Of a stretch of 64,000 nucleotides of DNA, positions 46,318 to 55,695 are shown piece after piece (the stretch's first letter is position 1; every line of letters begins with the position of its first letter). Both the position numbers and the translations under genes were made by a program. Source of the stretch: Clostridium pascui (lineage in GTDB: Bacteria > Bacillota > Clostridia > Clostridiales > Clostridiaceae); the NCBI RefSeq assembly GCF_016908015.1, contig NZ_JAFBDB010000001.1, forward strand, positions 744,001 through 808,000, read 5' to 3'. The notes beneath the pieces were generated by a model, which did no database searches, was not told the DNA's origin, and saw only the letters and a program-made list of their open reading frames with translations.

Positions 46318-47323
46318 CTTCTCCACCTCTTGCAATTACAATTTCGCCAGCCTCGTCAAGTCTTCTTATAATTCCAACAATTTTTTGCTGTGCCTTTTCA
46401 ACATCCATAAGTCTTACAGGTCCTAAGAATTCCATGTCTTCTTTTAGTGAAGCAGCAGCTCTTTTGGATTGATTTTTAAATATAGCATTGGCTACTTCTT
46501 CTGAAGCTCCCTTGAGGGCTAGTGAAAGTTCTTTTGTCTCTACTTCTCTTAATACTCTTTGTATTGATACATCATCTAATGTAATAATGTCTTCAAATAC
46601 AAACATGGATGACTTAACTTTTTCTGCAAGTTCAGGATTTTCTCTTTCCAGAGCCTCAGTTATATTCTTTTCTGTAGTTCTATCTACTTGATTTAATATA
46701 TCAACTATAGTTGGCACACCACCCATAGCTTTCATTTCAGATTTTACTACAGAAGATAGTTTATTATCTAATACCTTTTCAATTTCCTTCAATACCATAG
46801 GAGAAGTATTATTCATAGTTGCAATTCTATAAGCTACGTCTCCCTGTATTTCTTCAGATAACTCAGATAAAATTTGTGCTGCCTTATCTGCCTGAAGATG
46901 ACAAAGTATAAGCGCTATAGTTTGAGGATGTTCATTAGATATAATATTTAAAAGCTGATTTGCATCTGCTTTTCTCGCAATAGCAAATGGTCTAAACTGC
47001 TGAGTAGCCTCTGTTACCTTATCTAATATTTCAATTGCCCTTTGGCTTCCTAATGCCTTAGATAGAAGGGTTTTAGCGTAATCCAAACCCCCTTCTATAA
47101 GATAATCCTTTGCTTTATTCATTTGAATAAACTCTTCAAATATACTTTGCTTTTGTTCTGATTTAACTGCACTAATATTAGCAATCTCATAGGTAATCTT
47201 TTGTATTTCCGCTTCAGGAAGCTTTTTAATAATTCCAGCAGAAGCTTCTGGTCCTAAGGTTATAAAAAGTATTGCTGCTTTTTGTACTCCAGTTAATTTT
47301 TCGCCATCTCCCCCATTATACAT
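46301..47323 (-). CDS. fliG: Flagellar motor switch protein FliG
   Basis: 340 aa, full length. N-terminal LTGVQKAAILFITLGPEA, the middle ANQLLNIISNEHPQTIALILCHL (EHPQ motif), and the C-terminal torque domain with FEDIITLDDVSIQRVLREV are all conserved. It joins the MS ring and the stator; its partners FliM and FliN are not in this window. Confidence 0.97.
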   Translation of the reverse strand: MYNGGDGEKLTGVQKAAILFITLGPEASAGIIKKLPEAEIQKITYEIANISAVKSEQKQSIFEEFIQMNKAKDYLIEGGLDYAKTLLSKALGSQRAIEILDKVTEATQQFRPFAIARKADANQLLNIISNEHPQTIALILCHLQADKAAQILSELSEEIQGDVAYRIATMNNTSPMVLKEIEKVLDNKLSSVVKSEMKAMGGVPTIVDILNQVDRTTEKNITEALERENPELAEKVKSSMFVFEDIITLDDVSIQRVLREVETKELSLALKGASEEVANAIFKNQSKRAAASLKEDMEFLGPVRLMDVEKAQQKIVGIIRRLDEAGEIVIARGGEDAIIV

Positions 47324-47328
47324 TTAAA

Positions 47329-48894
47329 TCACCTCTCATCTTCTGCCAACCAAGATTTTATTATTTCTGAAACTTGATCTGGTTTGTCTATAGCATATTT
47401 TCTTATTTCATTTTCTGTATGACTAATTTCAGTTTCTGTTTCCAATTCTATAGGTTTAAATTTAGGTTTTTGTTCCAGTTCAACTTCATCATCTATAACA
47501 GTATCTATATGATCTAGCTGTAAAATTTCCTCTTCTTCTTTTTTCTGGCTTCTTCTCCTTAAAATTATTCCTATTACTAATGCTAATAATAAAATTACTC
47601 CAATTCCTATTAATACATATCTCTTCATAAGAGCTGCTCTTTCTTTTTCCTTTTCCATTGCTTCCAAATCATCTTTAATCTTATTTTCTGACTCTTTATC
47701 AAAGGCTAGTCCTTCTACGCTGATACTGTCTCCTCTAGCTTGACTATACCCTACAGCTGACATAACACTATTGCTAACAGATGCTCTTGTAGCATTATCC
47801 ATAACACCATCTAGTATTACTGAGACTGTAAGTCTATTAACATCCCCTGGTGCTTTTATTACCTTTTCCTTACTTTCAGATATTTGATAATTTTTAGTAT
47901 TTTCCTCATGAGTTGTTACGCTGCCATCTGCATTAGTCTCAATTTCATTGTTCATATTGTCATCTACAGGACTTCCTGTGACTCCACCTGCTGCACCTTT
48001 TTCAGTGGTTTTTGAATTCTTTTCACTTACCACTACATTCTTAGGATCATAAGTTATTTTATCTGTTTCTTGAGCATCGAAATTTAGATCAGCATTTACA
48101 ATAACTCTTACCTTGTCTTTTCCATAAACAGCTGAAAGCATATCAGTAACTTTGTTTTCAAGCTTTTTTTCATACTCCTTTTCTAATACTTGCTGTTTTT
48201 CTGCTGAAGAAGATGCTTCAAATTCACTATCTTCAAAAAGGTTTTGTGTTAGGCTGACTTTTGTGTCATTTACTTCAACGTTTTCTTTTGGTAAGTTTTT
48301 TACACTACCAGATGCCAAAGAAACTATAGCTTTCACTTGATCTTTTGTAAGTTTTTTCCCAGACTTTATTTTCAATGTAATCGATGCTTTGGCTGGTGCA
48401 GAATCTTTAACAAAAACACTATCTTCAGGAAGTACTAGATGTACTCTGGCATTTTCTATTTCTGGAAAGGCTTTTATAGTCCTTTCAATTTCTCCTTGAA
48501 GTGCCCTTTGATAGTTTATTTTCATTTCTGCATCTGTGCTTCCAAATTTGCTTTTATCTAAAAGCTCAAATCCTTCACTTCCATTAGTCATAGGTACTTC
48601 AGATAATACTTCCATTCTTAAGGAATCAACTTTATCTTTAGGAACCAATATAGTATTGCCTTCTACTTTAAAATCCTCTTTTTTTTCCTTAAGCTTAGTA
48701 TAAATCGCCCCTGCATCGTCAGAGTCTACATTTTGAAAAAGAACAGCATATTTAGTTGAACTTACTGAAATAACACCATATATTATAACTCCAATAATAC
48801 TTACTAAAATAATTCCATAAGCTATCTTCTTTTTTGTACTCAATTCAGATGTTTTTGTCATTAGGTTGCTAATCCATTGGGATAGCTTGTTCAT
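47329..48894 (-). CDS. fliF: Flagellar MS-ring protein FliF
   Basis: 521 aa. Two membrane segments (about 25-45 and 430-450) flank the ring-building region with YAVLFQNVDSDDAGAIYTKL, MEVLSEVPMTNGSEGFELLD and RALQGEIERTI. The cytosolic C-terminus (DKPDQVSEIIKSWLAED) binds FliG. Confidence 0.97.
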   Translation of the reverse strand: MNKLSQWISNLMTKTSELSTKKKIAYGIILVSIIGVIIYGVISVSSTKYAVLFQNVDSDDAGAIYTKLKEKKEDFKVEGNTILVPKDKVDSLRMEVLSEVPMTNGSEGFELLDKSKFGSTDAEMKINYQRALQGEIERTIKAFPEIENARVHLVLPEDSVFVKDSAPAKASITLKIKSGKKLTKDQVKAIVSLASGSVKNLPKENVEVNDTKVSLTQNLFEDSEFEASSSAEKQQVLEKEYEKKLENKVTDMLSAVYGKDKVRVIVNADLNFDAQETDKITYDPKNVVVSEKNSKTTEKGAAGGVTGSPVDDNMNNEIETNADGSVTTHEENTKNYQISESKEKVIKAPGDVNRLTVSVILDGVMDNATRASVSNSVMSAVGYSQARGDSISVEGLAFDKESENKIKDDLEAMEKEKERAALMKRYVLIGIGVILLLALVIGIILRRRSQKKEEEEILQLDHIDTVIDDEVELEQKPKFKPIELETETEISHTENEIRKYAIDKPDQVSEIIKSWLAEDER

Positions 48895-48910
48895 TCACTA
48901 GCACTCCTTA

Positions 48911-49219
48911 CTATAATTGCATTCTATTAATTTCTTGGTATGCTTCAACTATCTTATTTCTCATCTGTACTGCCAACTCCAAAGATAGCTTAGCTTCTTC
49001 TGCATCTAACATAACCTTATGTACATCTACTTCTTCTCCACTTATAAAAGCACTTGTTGTATTTTCTGATGTTACTTGTTTTTCATTTACAGCATCTAAC
49101 TTATCTTTAAGAACTGCGAAAAAATCATTCTCTTTTTCATTAGATTTGTTTTCCACTCCTCCATATATTTTCATATCTTCAAACATAGAACTTAATGGAG
49201 TAAATTCATTTATTCTCAA
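48911..49219 (-). CDS. fliE: Flagellar hook-basal body protein FliE
   Basis: 102 aa. The C-terminal half has the family's VMLDAEEAKLSLELAVQMRNKIVEAYQEINRMQ. FliE links the MS ring to the rod. It lies between flgC and fliF as in most Firmicutes. Confidence 0.95.
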   Translation of the reverse strand: MRINEFTPLSSMFEDMKIYGGVENKSNEKENDFFAVLKDKLDAVNEKQVTSENTTSAFISGEEVDVHKVMLDAEEAKLSLELAVQMRNKIVEAYQEINRMQL

Positions 49220-49229
49220 TATTTTTCAC

Positions 49230-49661
49230 CTACCTTCCTATTTCTAATGCCTTAGAAAACATTGATTTTTGTGAATTTATTGCATCCACATTAGCTTCAT
49301 AGGCTCTAGTTGCAGCTATCATATCAGCCATTTCATTTAATATATTTACATTTGGCATCAATACATATCCACTTTCATCCGCATCAGGGTGAGTTGGATC
49401 ATATACTCTTCTAAGTTCTGCTGAATCTTCAGTCACCTTTACTGCCTTTACACCTAAAAGTCTTTCCTTCTCTCTTCCAGTAGTTTTATCCATCTCTCTT
49501 GTTAAATTTTCCTGAAATAATGCAATTTTTCTTCTATAAGGCCCTCCATTTTCCCCTCTTGTAGTTGAAACATTAGCTATATTAGCTGCAATGGTATCCA
49601 TTCTCAACCTTTCAGCCGATAATCCGCTGGCACTTATTCTTAAGTTATTAAATGCTTTCAC
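49230..49661 (-). CDS. flgC: Flagellar basal-body rod protein FlgC
   Basis: 143 aa. N-terminal [32 protein letters not shown] and C-terminal [28 protein letters not shown] are the FlgC signatures. It forms the proximal rod with FlgB. A 77-bp gap separates it from flgB. Confidence 0.96.
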   Translation of the reverse strand: MKAFNNLRISASGLSAERLRMDTIAANIANVSTTRGENGGPYRRKIALFQENLTREMDKTTGREKERLLGVKAVKVTEDSAELRRVYDPTHPDADESGYVLMPNVNILNEMADMIAATRAYEANVDAINSQKSMFSKALEIGR

Positions 49662-49738
49662 TATATTTCACCTCGTTGTCATTATTTTTGATATTTATCA
49701 TTTCTTAATTTCATTAATATCACACATTCCATTAATCA

Positions 49739-50155
49739 TCATTTTCCACTAATAACAATTCTCTTCTGTGAAATTCTATTATTGAGCTGAGCAATCATAG
49801 CATTATACATAAGAGTATTTGCAGCTTGATTAACCTTTTCCAAATCTAAATTAACATTATTGCCATCATCCCTCATACTGCTTGTCTTATCTTCTTTTAC
49901 AGTAATTTGTCCTAAAGAAGTCCCATCATTTAGATGTCTTTCATTAGAAGTCTTTAAATTTAATTCTTCTCCATTTTGTTTTAAAGTCTCCTCAAAACTT
50001 ACATACCTTCTCTTATAATTTCCTGTATTTATATTTGAAATATTATTAGCTATAACCTTACTTCTTTCAGAAGAGGCATCTAGTCCCTTTTTTATAATTT
50101 CATATGTAAATCGGTCTTGCGAAAGATTAGAAATTTCCAAATCATCAACTCCCAT
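49739..50155 (-). CDS. flgB: Flagellar basal-body rod protein FlgB
   Basis: 138 aa from the ATG at 50155. That ATG has no ribosome binding site; a TTG at 50140 with GGGAG eight bases before it would give 133 aa and a more usual FlgB start, so the true start may be the TTG. The rod signature VIANNISNINTGNYKRRYVSFEE and the C-terminal NLDLEKVNQAANTLMYNAMIAQLNNR are clear. It is the first core gene after the flagellin gene and its terminator. Confidence 0.92.
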   Translation of the reverse strand: MGVDDLEISNLSQDRFTYEIIKKGLDASSERSKVIANNISNINTGNYKRRYVSFEETLKQNGEELNLKTSNERHLNDGTSLGQITVKEDKTSSMRDDGNNVNLDLEKVNQAANTLMYNAMIAQLNNRISQKRIVISGK

Positions 50156-50513
50156 TTTTTTCTATATTTTTCTAAAATTATTACATTAAATTCAAAATAT
50201 GATTTAATTTTACAATAAAATCAAGGTTTTGTATAGTATTAATATTTACTTTTTTTAAAATTTTTAAATAAATTATAAACTTTTTTAACTTTTTAAATAG
50301 TTGGAAAGTTTTTTTAGTAAAATTAATGCAAATAATGTTATTATGATACAATTTTAGTGCACTATGCCTTGTTAAATACTGTTATTAAATTAACAATTTA
50401 AAACATTTTTTTCCTATACTATGCAATTATACTACATTTTTTACTATTTTTCATCTAATTTTAAACACATTTTATTTTTTATTAAATTAAATTTTATTTA
50501 ATTTAATAAAAAA
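50156..50513 (-). other. AT-rich spacer before flgB, likely promoter region of the flagellar operon
   Basis: About 360 bp of extreme AT content with no coding potential. Candidate -10 boxes (TATAAT, 50426-50431 on the minus strand) lack a good -35. I see no sigma28 site and no c-di-GMP riboswitch core here. The main operon promoter is presumably in this stretch but was not located. Confidence 0.5.
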
Positions 50514-50551
50514 ATAGGCAATCAGCTTTTACATCTATACTGATTGCCTAT
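50514..50551 (-). terminator. Terminator of the flagellin gene
   Basis: ATAGGCAATCAG / CTGATTGCCTAT, a perfect 12-bp stem with a 14-nt loop, followed by TTTTTTT on the minus strand, 6 nt after the stop codon. It separates the flagellin transcript from flgB onwards. Confidence 0.92.
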
Positions 50552-50556
50552 ATCCT

Positions 50557-51420
50557 TTACCTACTTTTCACACTTTCAAGTATTCTTAGTATTTCCTGTG
50601 GCAATTTATTAGATTGAACCATCATCGCATTACCTGACTCTATGAGTATATTATTTTTAGTAAATTCCATCATCTCTTCTGCTATATCTGTATCCCTAAT
50701 GGAGCTTTCTGCAGCCTGAGTTGCCATTTCAAATTCTCCTAATCCTTCAAAACATTGTTCAAACTTGTTAGCTAATGCTCCATATTTGCTTCTCACATTG
50801 CTTAAGTTTTTTATTACAGAATCTATTTGATCAATAGCACTCCCAAAATCATTATCTTTTACTGACCCAATTATAAGATTTAAATTTAAACTTTCTCCAG
50901 TTTCTAAATCCTTTAACTCCTCTGCTCTTAAATTATAAAACTTTATTTCTACATTTTCGTAGGCATTTGCTCCTAACTGCATTTTCACACTATTTACACC
51001 ATCTTCCGGATCAAATAGAGATGTACCATTAAATTCACTATTTTTTGCCATGTCATCATATCCATCTATCATTTGTTTTACTTCATTTAGTATAGTTTCT
51101 TTATCTTCAGGACTATTTGTTCCATTCCCCGCTTGTACCAAAAGTTCTCTTACTCTTTGCATAGTATTTGTCATAGAATCTAACGCTCCATCTGCGGTTT
51201 GCATCATACTTATTCCATCTTGTGCATTCTTTTGGGCCATTTGAAGTCCTCTTATTTGAAGTCTCATTCTTTCGCTTTTAGCTATTTCATTTGGCGCTTC
51301 TCCAGCCTTTGTAAACTTTTCCCCAGAAGATATATGCTTTAATGCTTTGCTTTGATTTATCAAAGACTTTTGATATTGCCTGTATATTCTTTGTGAAGAC
51401 ATATTTTGCATTAATCTCAT
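50557..51420 (-). CDS. Divergent flagellin
   Basis: 287 aa with the two helical ends of flagellin: N-terminal ISSGEKFTKAGEAPNEIAKSE, MRLQIRGLQMAQKNAQDGISMMQ; C-terminal MVQSNKLPQEILRIL. The middle (D2/D3) is short. The start MRLMQNMSSQRIYRQYQ and the lack of the usual ADDAAGLAIS motif (AGEAPNEIAKS here) mark it as unlike the common MRINxN flagellins. It has its own sigma28 promoter and terminator. It may be a minor or structural flagellin; others may lie elsewhere. Confidence 0.9.
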   Translation of the reverse strand: MRLMQNMSSQRIYRQYQKSLINQSKALKHISSGEKFTKAGEAPNEIAKSERMRLQIRGLQMAQKNAQDGISMMQTADGALDSMTNTMQRVRELLVQAGNGTNSPEDKETILNEVKQMIDGYDDMAKNSEFNGTSLFDPEDGVNSVKMQLGANAYENVEIKFYNLRAEELKDLETGESLNLNLIIGSVKDNDFGSAIDQIDSVIKNLSNVRSKYGALANKFEQCFEGLGEFEMATQAAESSIRDTDIAEEMMEFTKNNILIESGNAMMVQSNKLPQEILRILESVKSR

Positions 51421-51467
51421 AAATTATCACTCCAAAATCAAATTATAAATAAAAACCAATATTTTAT

Positions 51468-51494
51468 TTATCGGCATTAAACCATATTACTTTA
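51468..51494 (-). promoter_or_regulatory. Sigma28 promoter of the flagellin gene
   Basis: The minus strand has TAAA (51491-51494), a 15-bp spacer and GCCGATAA (51468-51475), an exact match to the SigD consensus. The start site would be about 40-50 nt before the flagellin ATG. The -35 overlaps the end of the TVP38-type gene. Confidence 0.9.
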
Positions 51495-52157
51495 TTTAAA
51501 AGATTTCTTTTTCGCCAAAAACCAACCTAAAACTCCTAAAATAATTATTGATAATATAGATATTATGAATTCAGGAGAATGAGGTTTGAATATATTTTCT
51601 CCTAAATATGCATAAGCTGTAGTTTCTATAGCAACTCCTAATATAGACCCTATAATATAATCTTTATATTTTATTTTGGTAAGTCCTAAGGTATAACTTG
51701 CTATATCGTAATGAAATACAGGTATAAATCTTATAAGTGCTATGATAAAAACTCCATTTTTATTTATTACTTTATTCATTTTCATACCTTTTCCTTTAAC
51801 TATCTTATCTACAAAAGGCTCACCTAAAAGTCTTGCAAGAAAAAAAGCTAACGTTCCTGATAAAAAAAATCCAATTAGGCTTAATAATAGTCCCTGAAGA
51901 GGTCCAAACAGACTTCCCCCTATTATAGTCATCAGCATAGCAGGTATAACTATTATAAGTGGTTTTAACGCAAATATAATTACAAATATAAATCTTGATA
52001 AAGCACCTTGACTTCTTATAAAGTTTTCTAACCATTCCTTATTTATCCTTAGAAAAGTTGTCCTATATTTTATTAAAAAATACAATTGCATTATCACAAT
52101 ACAAAATACTACAATTTTAATCACAAATTTACAATTAACGCACTTCTTATCTGTCAT
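51492..52157 (-). CDS. TVP38/TMEM64 (DedA-like VTT) membrane protein
   Basis: 221 aa with about five membrane segments. The VTT/SNARE-assoc domain contains GGSLFGPLQGLLLSLIGFFLSGTLAFFLARLLG, and RFIPVFHYDIASYTLGLT follows. DedA/TVP38 relatives act in lipid translocation or envelope homeostasis; the substrate here is not known. It stands alone between ssb and the flagellin gene. Confidence 0.87.
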   Translation of the reverse strand: MTDKKCVNCKFVIKIVVFCIVIMQLYFLIKYRTTFLRINKEWLENFIRSQGALSRFIFVIIFALKPLIIVIPAMLMTIIGGSLFGPLQGLLLSLIGFFLSGTLAFFLARLLGEPFVDKIVKGKGMKMNKVINKNGVFIIALIRFIPVFHYDIASYTLGLTKIKYKDYIIGSILGVAIETTAYAYLGENIFKPHSPEFIISILSIIILGVLGWFLAKKKSFK

Positions 52158-52232
52158 AATTTATATCTCCCTATAATATATTTATCATTTACATTCTTAT
52201 ATTATAAGGAGATATAGTTATCGTCAATATAT

Positions 52233-52574
52233 TTACTCTGCTTTTTCTTTATGTTTAAATAAATCTACAAATTGTATTTGTTCTGCCACTACTTGAGCAG
52301 AGTACTTTTTTTCACCATTTTCTTTAGTATAAGCTCTAATGTTTATTCTTCCCATGACACTTATAACCTTACCTTTTTTAAGATAAGGCTCTAATGCTTC
52401 ACTTGCTTTTTTCCAATACACTATTGGAATGAAGTCAGTATCTCTTTCTCCATCTTTGTTTAAAAAAGGCTTTTGTACAGCTAATGTAAAATTTAAAACC
52501 GCTGTTTTATCTTCTCCTACATATCTTAATTCACAGTCCTTAGCCAGCCTTCCTATTAACAAAACCTTATTCAT
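52233..52574 (-). CDS. Short single-stranded DNA-binding protein (SsbB-like)
   Basis: 113 aa, one OB-fold (MNKVLLIGRLAKDCELRY, FTLAVQKPF, FIPIVYWKKASE, VISVMGRINIRAY). It ends FKHKEKAE, without the acidic DDDIPF-like tail that recruits repair and replication partners. The length matches B. subtilis SsbB (113 aa), which also lacks the tail. Therefore it is likely a secondary SSB rather than the replication SSB. The start has a GAAGGTGAAG site. Confidence 0.88.
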   Translation of the reverse strand: MNKVLLIGRLAKDCELRYVGEDKTAVLNFTLAVQKPFLNKDGERDTDFIPIVYWKKASEALEPYLKKGKVISVMGRINIRAYTKENGEKKYSAQVVAEQIQFVDLFKHKEKAE

Positions 52575-52809
52575 TTCTTCACCTTCTATAATTTATTTTT
52601 TATTAATTATGCCCAGATTAGAATGTATTAATCACCTTTGTTTGAAATTATAAACATTTTAAATATATAATAAAAACCATAAATCAATATCATAGTAATT
52701 TATTGAATTTTTCAAAATTTCTAAATAACACTAAACTTATATAGACGATTTATAGATGTTTTTACAGTATAATAAAACTATAGCAATTAATTAAACAGGG
52801 GGATAGGTT

Positions 52810-53673
52810 ATGGACAAACAGATGTTAAAATGGTCAGAATTATGCCCTGAAGCAATAACTACAGCTACAGGAAAAGCAAACTCTACATTTATTAAAACCC
52901 TTATACTCGGAATACTTGCAGGTGCATTTATAGCTATGGGCGGCTTCGCTGCTGCAGTAGCTTCTCACAGCATATCAAATGTTTCAATTTCTAAATTTAT
53001 GGCAGGAGCAGTTTTCCCAGTTGGACTTATACTAGTTATAATATGTGGCGGAGAACTTTTTACAGGAAACTCTCTTATGATTACTGGTATACTCGAAAAC
53101 AAAATTAGTTTAAAATCTATGCTTAAAAATTGGATTATAGTATATTTAGGGAACTTTTTAGGGGCTCTTTTAATAGTAGTTTTGCTTCATCTTAGCGGTT
53201 CCTTTGATATGAACGGAGGGAAGCTAGGAGGATATGCACTAAAAGTTGCTTATGCTAAAAGCTCACTAACTGCCTTAAAGGCATTATCTAGCGGAATACT
53301 TTGTAACCTTATGGTAAGTTTAGCGGTATGGGGAGCTTATGCTGCCAAAGATATAATAGGGAAAATTTTCATTATATGGTTTCCTATAATGGCTTTTATA
53401 GTTGGTGGTTTTGAACACTGCGTGGCTAATATGTATTATTTATTTGTTGGGTTATTATCTAAAGGGAACATTGTTTATATAGGAGCTTCCGGCCTTAAAT
53501 CTTCAGCTATTTCAGCCATAAATATATCAAATATATTTCACAATTTACTTTGGGTAACAGCTGGAAATATAATCGGCGGCTCAGTTCTTGTTGGATTCTT
53601 GTACTGGGTAGTATATACTCAATCTAAGAGTAATACCTATGTGGCAAGTTCATCTTCTAGAAATATAGGATAA
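52810..53673 (+). CDS. Formate/nitrite transporter family (FNT) channel
   Basis: 287 aa, six membrane segments, start ATG after AGGGGGATAGGTT. FIAMGGFAAAVASHS near the N-terminus, AGAVFPVGLILVIICGGELFTGNSLM and AFIVGGFEHCVANMYY are FNT signatures; the last holds the His of the central pore. It could carry formate, nitrite or hydrosulfide. In a fermenter formate is the simplest guess, but no pfl gene is next to it. Confidence 0.93.
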   Translation: MDKQMLKWSELCPEAITTATGKANSTFIKTLILGILAGAFIAMGGFAAAVASHSISNVSISKFMAGAVFPVGLILVIICGGELFTGNSLMITGILENKISLKSMLKNWIIVYLGNFLGALLIVVLLHLSGSFDMNGGKLGGYALKVAYAKSSLTALKALSSGILCNLMVSLAVWGAYAAKDIIGKIFIIWFPIMAFIVGGFEHCVANMYYLFVGLLSKGNIVYIGASGLKSSAISAINISNIFHNLLWVTAGNIIGGSVLVGFLYWVVYTQSKSNTYVASSSSRNIG

Positions 53674-53721
53674 AAGCAATAAAGGAACTTGAATACATCG
53701 TTCAAGTTCCTTTATTGCTTT
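53673..53721. terminator. Long bidirectional terminator between FNT and 5'-nucleotidase genes
   Basis: A perfect 21-bp inverted repeat with a 7-nt loop (53673-53693 with 53701-53721) spans the end of both convergent genes. Confidence 0.85.
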
Positions 53722-55465
53722 AATTTTGAGGAATAACAAGCTTTTGCCCAACAAAAATTAAATTGAAGTTTTTTATATTATTAATTTCTCCTATTTCCTT
53801 ATAATCAACATTATACTTTGCTCCTATAGAGTATAATGTATCTCCTAACTTTACAGTATATATAACTGATTTTTGTGGTATTACCGGTATAGTAGGACCT
53901 TCTATCTTTTTCTCTTGCTGCAGATAATTCTTTTTGACTACTGAAAGTTCCTTACAAGCCTTTAATTCATTTACTAATGCATCTCTTACTGGGATATTTG
54001 TATCTAATTTATTTTTGCCCTTTGAAAAATCATATTCATCTCCATTAGAAGCCATAAAGTCGTTAGTTACTACCTTATAATATTTATTCATATCTAACTT
54101 TGTTCCATTCATAAGCTTCATTTCAGTTACTCTATTTCCAAATGCCCTGTCCAAATCATATTTTATCTTCAATCCCGAAACCTGAACCCAACCAATCTTG
54201 TCATTTCCTATACCATTTTCTATAACTTTCTTTATATCTGTTCCTGTAAGATCCATAGTAAATAATGTATTATCGAATGGCATAACTTCATATAAATTGC
54301 CCATGGTTATCTTTCCTTTGTTTAATGAAGTTCGTATTCCTCCTCCATTAGTTATAGCTATTTGAGAATCAGTGACCTTTGCCATAACATCGCATATCCA
54401 TTCTCCAAGTATTGAAGGACCACTTAATTTATCATGAGTTAAATCCTTGTCTGTAACAGCTAACACTTCATTAAGCTTTGGCCCTGATAACTTTTCATAT
54501 TTTTGAGCTATAGCTTTGACTTCTGCATCTTCATTTAATTCACTTAGCGAAGTTATCAAATCAACAGCATAGGGTGTTATTTCTGCTTTTTTTGTATTTA
54601 AATCATATTTTATTTCTAACCTCCCATAAGCTCTTCCATTATAATAAGCTGAAATAACAGGAATTTGTTCTACATTCCCCGAAACAGTTTGATGTGTATG
54701 TGCTGCTATTACAGCATCTACATAAGGACATGCTTTAGCAAAATCTGCTGCCTCTCCTGTTATAACTTTACTATCCTTATTTTGAAAAGCACCTAGGTGG
54801 GTAAGAGCTATAACTATATCGACTTTCCCTTCTTCCAATTCTCCACTCTTAAGTTTTTGAGCCCATTCCTTCGCTGAGCTAATAGGGTCTTTAAACTCTA
54901 AATCCTTTATATAAGCTGACTTTGTTTTATAGGTGGTTTCTGGAGTTGAAAGCCCTATAAATCCTATTTTCACACCATCTACTTCTACAATTTTATATGG
55001 TTTTGCAAAAGCTACAGGCTTAAGTGTATTTTTATCATATATATTTGAAGCTAACCATTGAAAATTTCCTTCTTTAGACCATTTTTCAATTTTATCTATT
55101 CCCCAGTCAAATTCATGATTACCTAAGGCTGAAGCTATCACTTCTAAATTATTCATCATTTCATTTATTGGAGCACCTTCATTCAAATTAGATATGGCAG
55201 ATCCTTGATAAAGATCTCCAGCCGCAACTACTATAGTATTTTTATTACTGTACTTAAAATCCTTTATAGCCTTTGCGAATTTTGATATTCCAGGTTCTTT
55301 TTTTCCCTCCAAAACCTGCCCATGATAATCGTTAAAGGACAATATATTTATAGTCTTAATGTCTTCTGAAGCTGCAAATACATTCCCAGAAAAAATGATA
55401 CCTAAAACCATAAATATTGATAGAAGTAATGCAATGGTTTTTTTACGCTGAAAATTATAAGTCAT
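53720..55465 (-). CDS. Secreted 5'-nucleotidase-family metallophosphatase with LysM domain
   Basis: 581 aa. A signal peptide ends near GNVFAAS (about 32). A calcineurin-like metallophosphatase domain (about 38-285) has NDYHG, GDLYQGSAIS, LGNHEFDWG and AHTHQTV. A 5'-nucleotidase C-terminal domain (about 330-485) contains ITNGGGIR and NGDEYD. A single LysM domain (about 535-580, YTVKLGDTLYSIGAKYNV) should hold it on peptidoglycan. It likely frees phosphate and nucleosides from extracellular nucleotides. Confidence 0.93.
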   Translation of the reverse strand: MTYNFQRKKTIALLLSIFMVLGIIFSGNVFAASEDIKTINILSFNDYHGQVLEGKKEPGISKFAKAIKDFKYSNKNTIVVAAGDLYQGSAISNLNEGAPINEMMNNLEVIASALGNHEFDWGIDKIEKWSKEGNFQWLASNIYDKNTLKPVAFAKPYKIVEVDGVKIGFIGLSTPETTYKTKSAYIKDLEFKDPISSAKEWAQKLKSGELEEGKVDIVIALTHLGAFQNKDSKVITGEAADFAKACPYVDAVIAAHTHQTVSGNVEQIPVISAYYNGRAYGRLEIKYDLNTKKAEITPYAVDLITSLSELNEDAEVKAIAQKYEKLSGPKLNEVLAVTDKDLTHDKLSGPSILGEWICDVMAKVTDSQIAITNGGGIRTSLNKGKITMGNLYEVMPFDNTLFTMDLTGTDIKKVIENGIGNDKIGWVQVSGLKIKYDLDRAFGNRVTEMKLMNGTKLDMNKYYKVVTNDFMASNGDEYDFSKGKNKLDTNIPVRDALVNELKACKELSVVKKNYLQQEKKIEGPTIPVIPQKSVIYTVKLGDTLYSIGAKYNVDYKEIGEINNIKNFNLIFVGQKLVIPQN

Positions 55466-55628
55466 TTCCCATCCCCCTTTTTAATACAACTTATATAGCC
55501 TTATAACAGATACTACACTTGAAATATATTACTTTCATCCAATTATTATTCTATATAATTGCAATAATAATTAGTTATAAATATTAAAAATTTTTTATAT
55601 AACAACTATTAAATAATTTCATAAAAAA

Positions 55629-55654
55629 TAGGAAGTCTGCAAGCAAACTTCCTA
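55629..55654 (-). terminator. Terminator of the 44-residue gene
   Basis: TAGGAAGT / ACTTCCTA arms, with the stem extending inwards, and TTTTTT after it on the minus strand, about 40 nt past the stop. Confidence 0.7.
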
Positions 55655-55695
55655 CATTATATTTTTAACTTTTACTTTTTAATTATTGTATTATA

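Noticed and set aside
50156-50556. c-di-GMP riboswitch before flgB
   Set aside because: Looked for because C. difficile has one; the GGGCAAACC / GGGTAGCGGGG-type core is absent.
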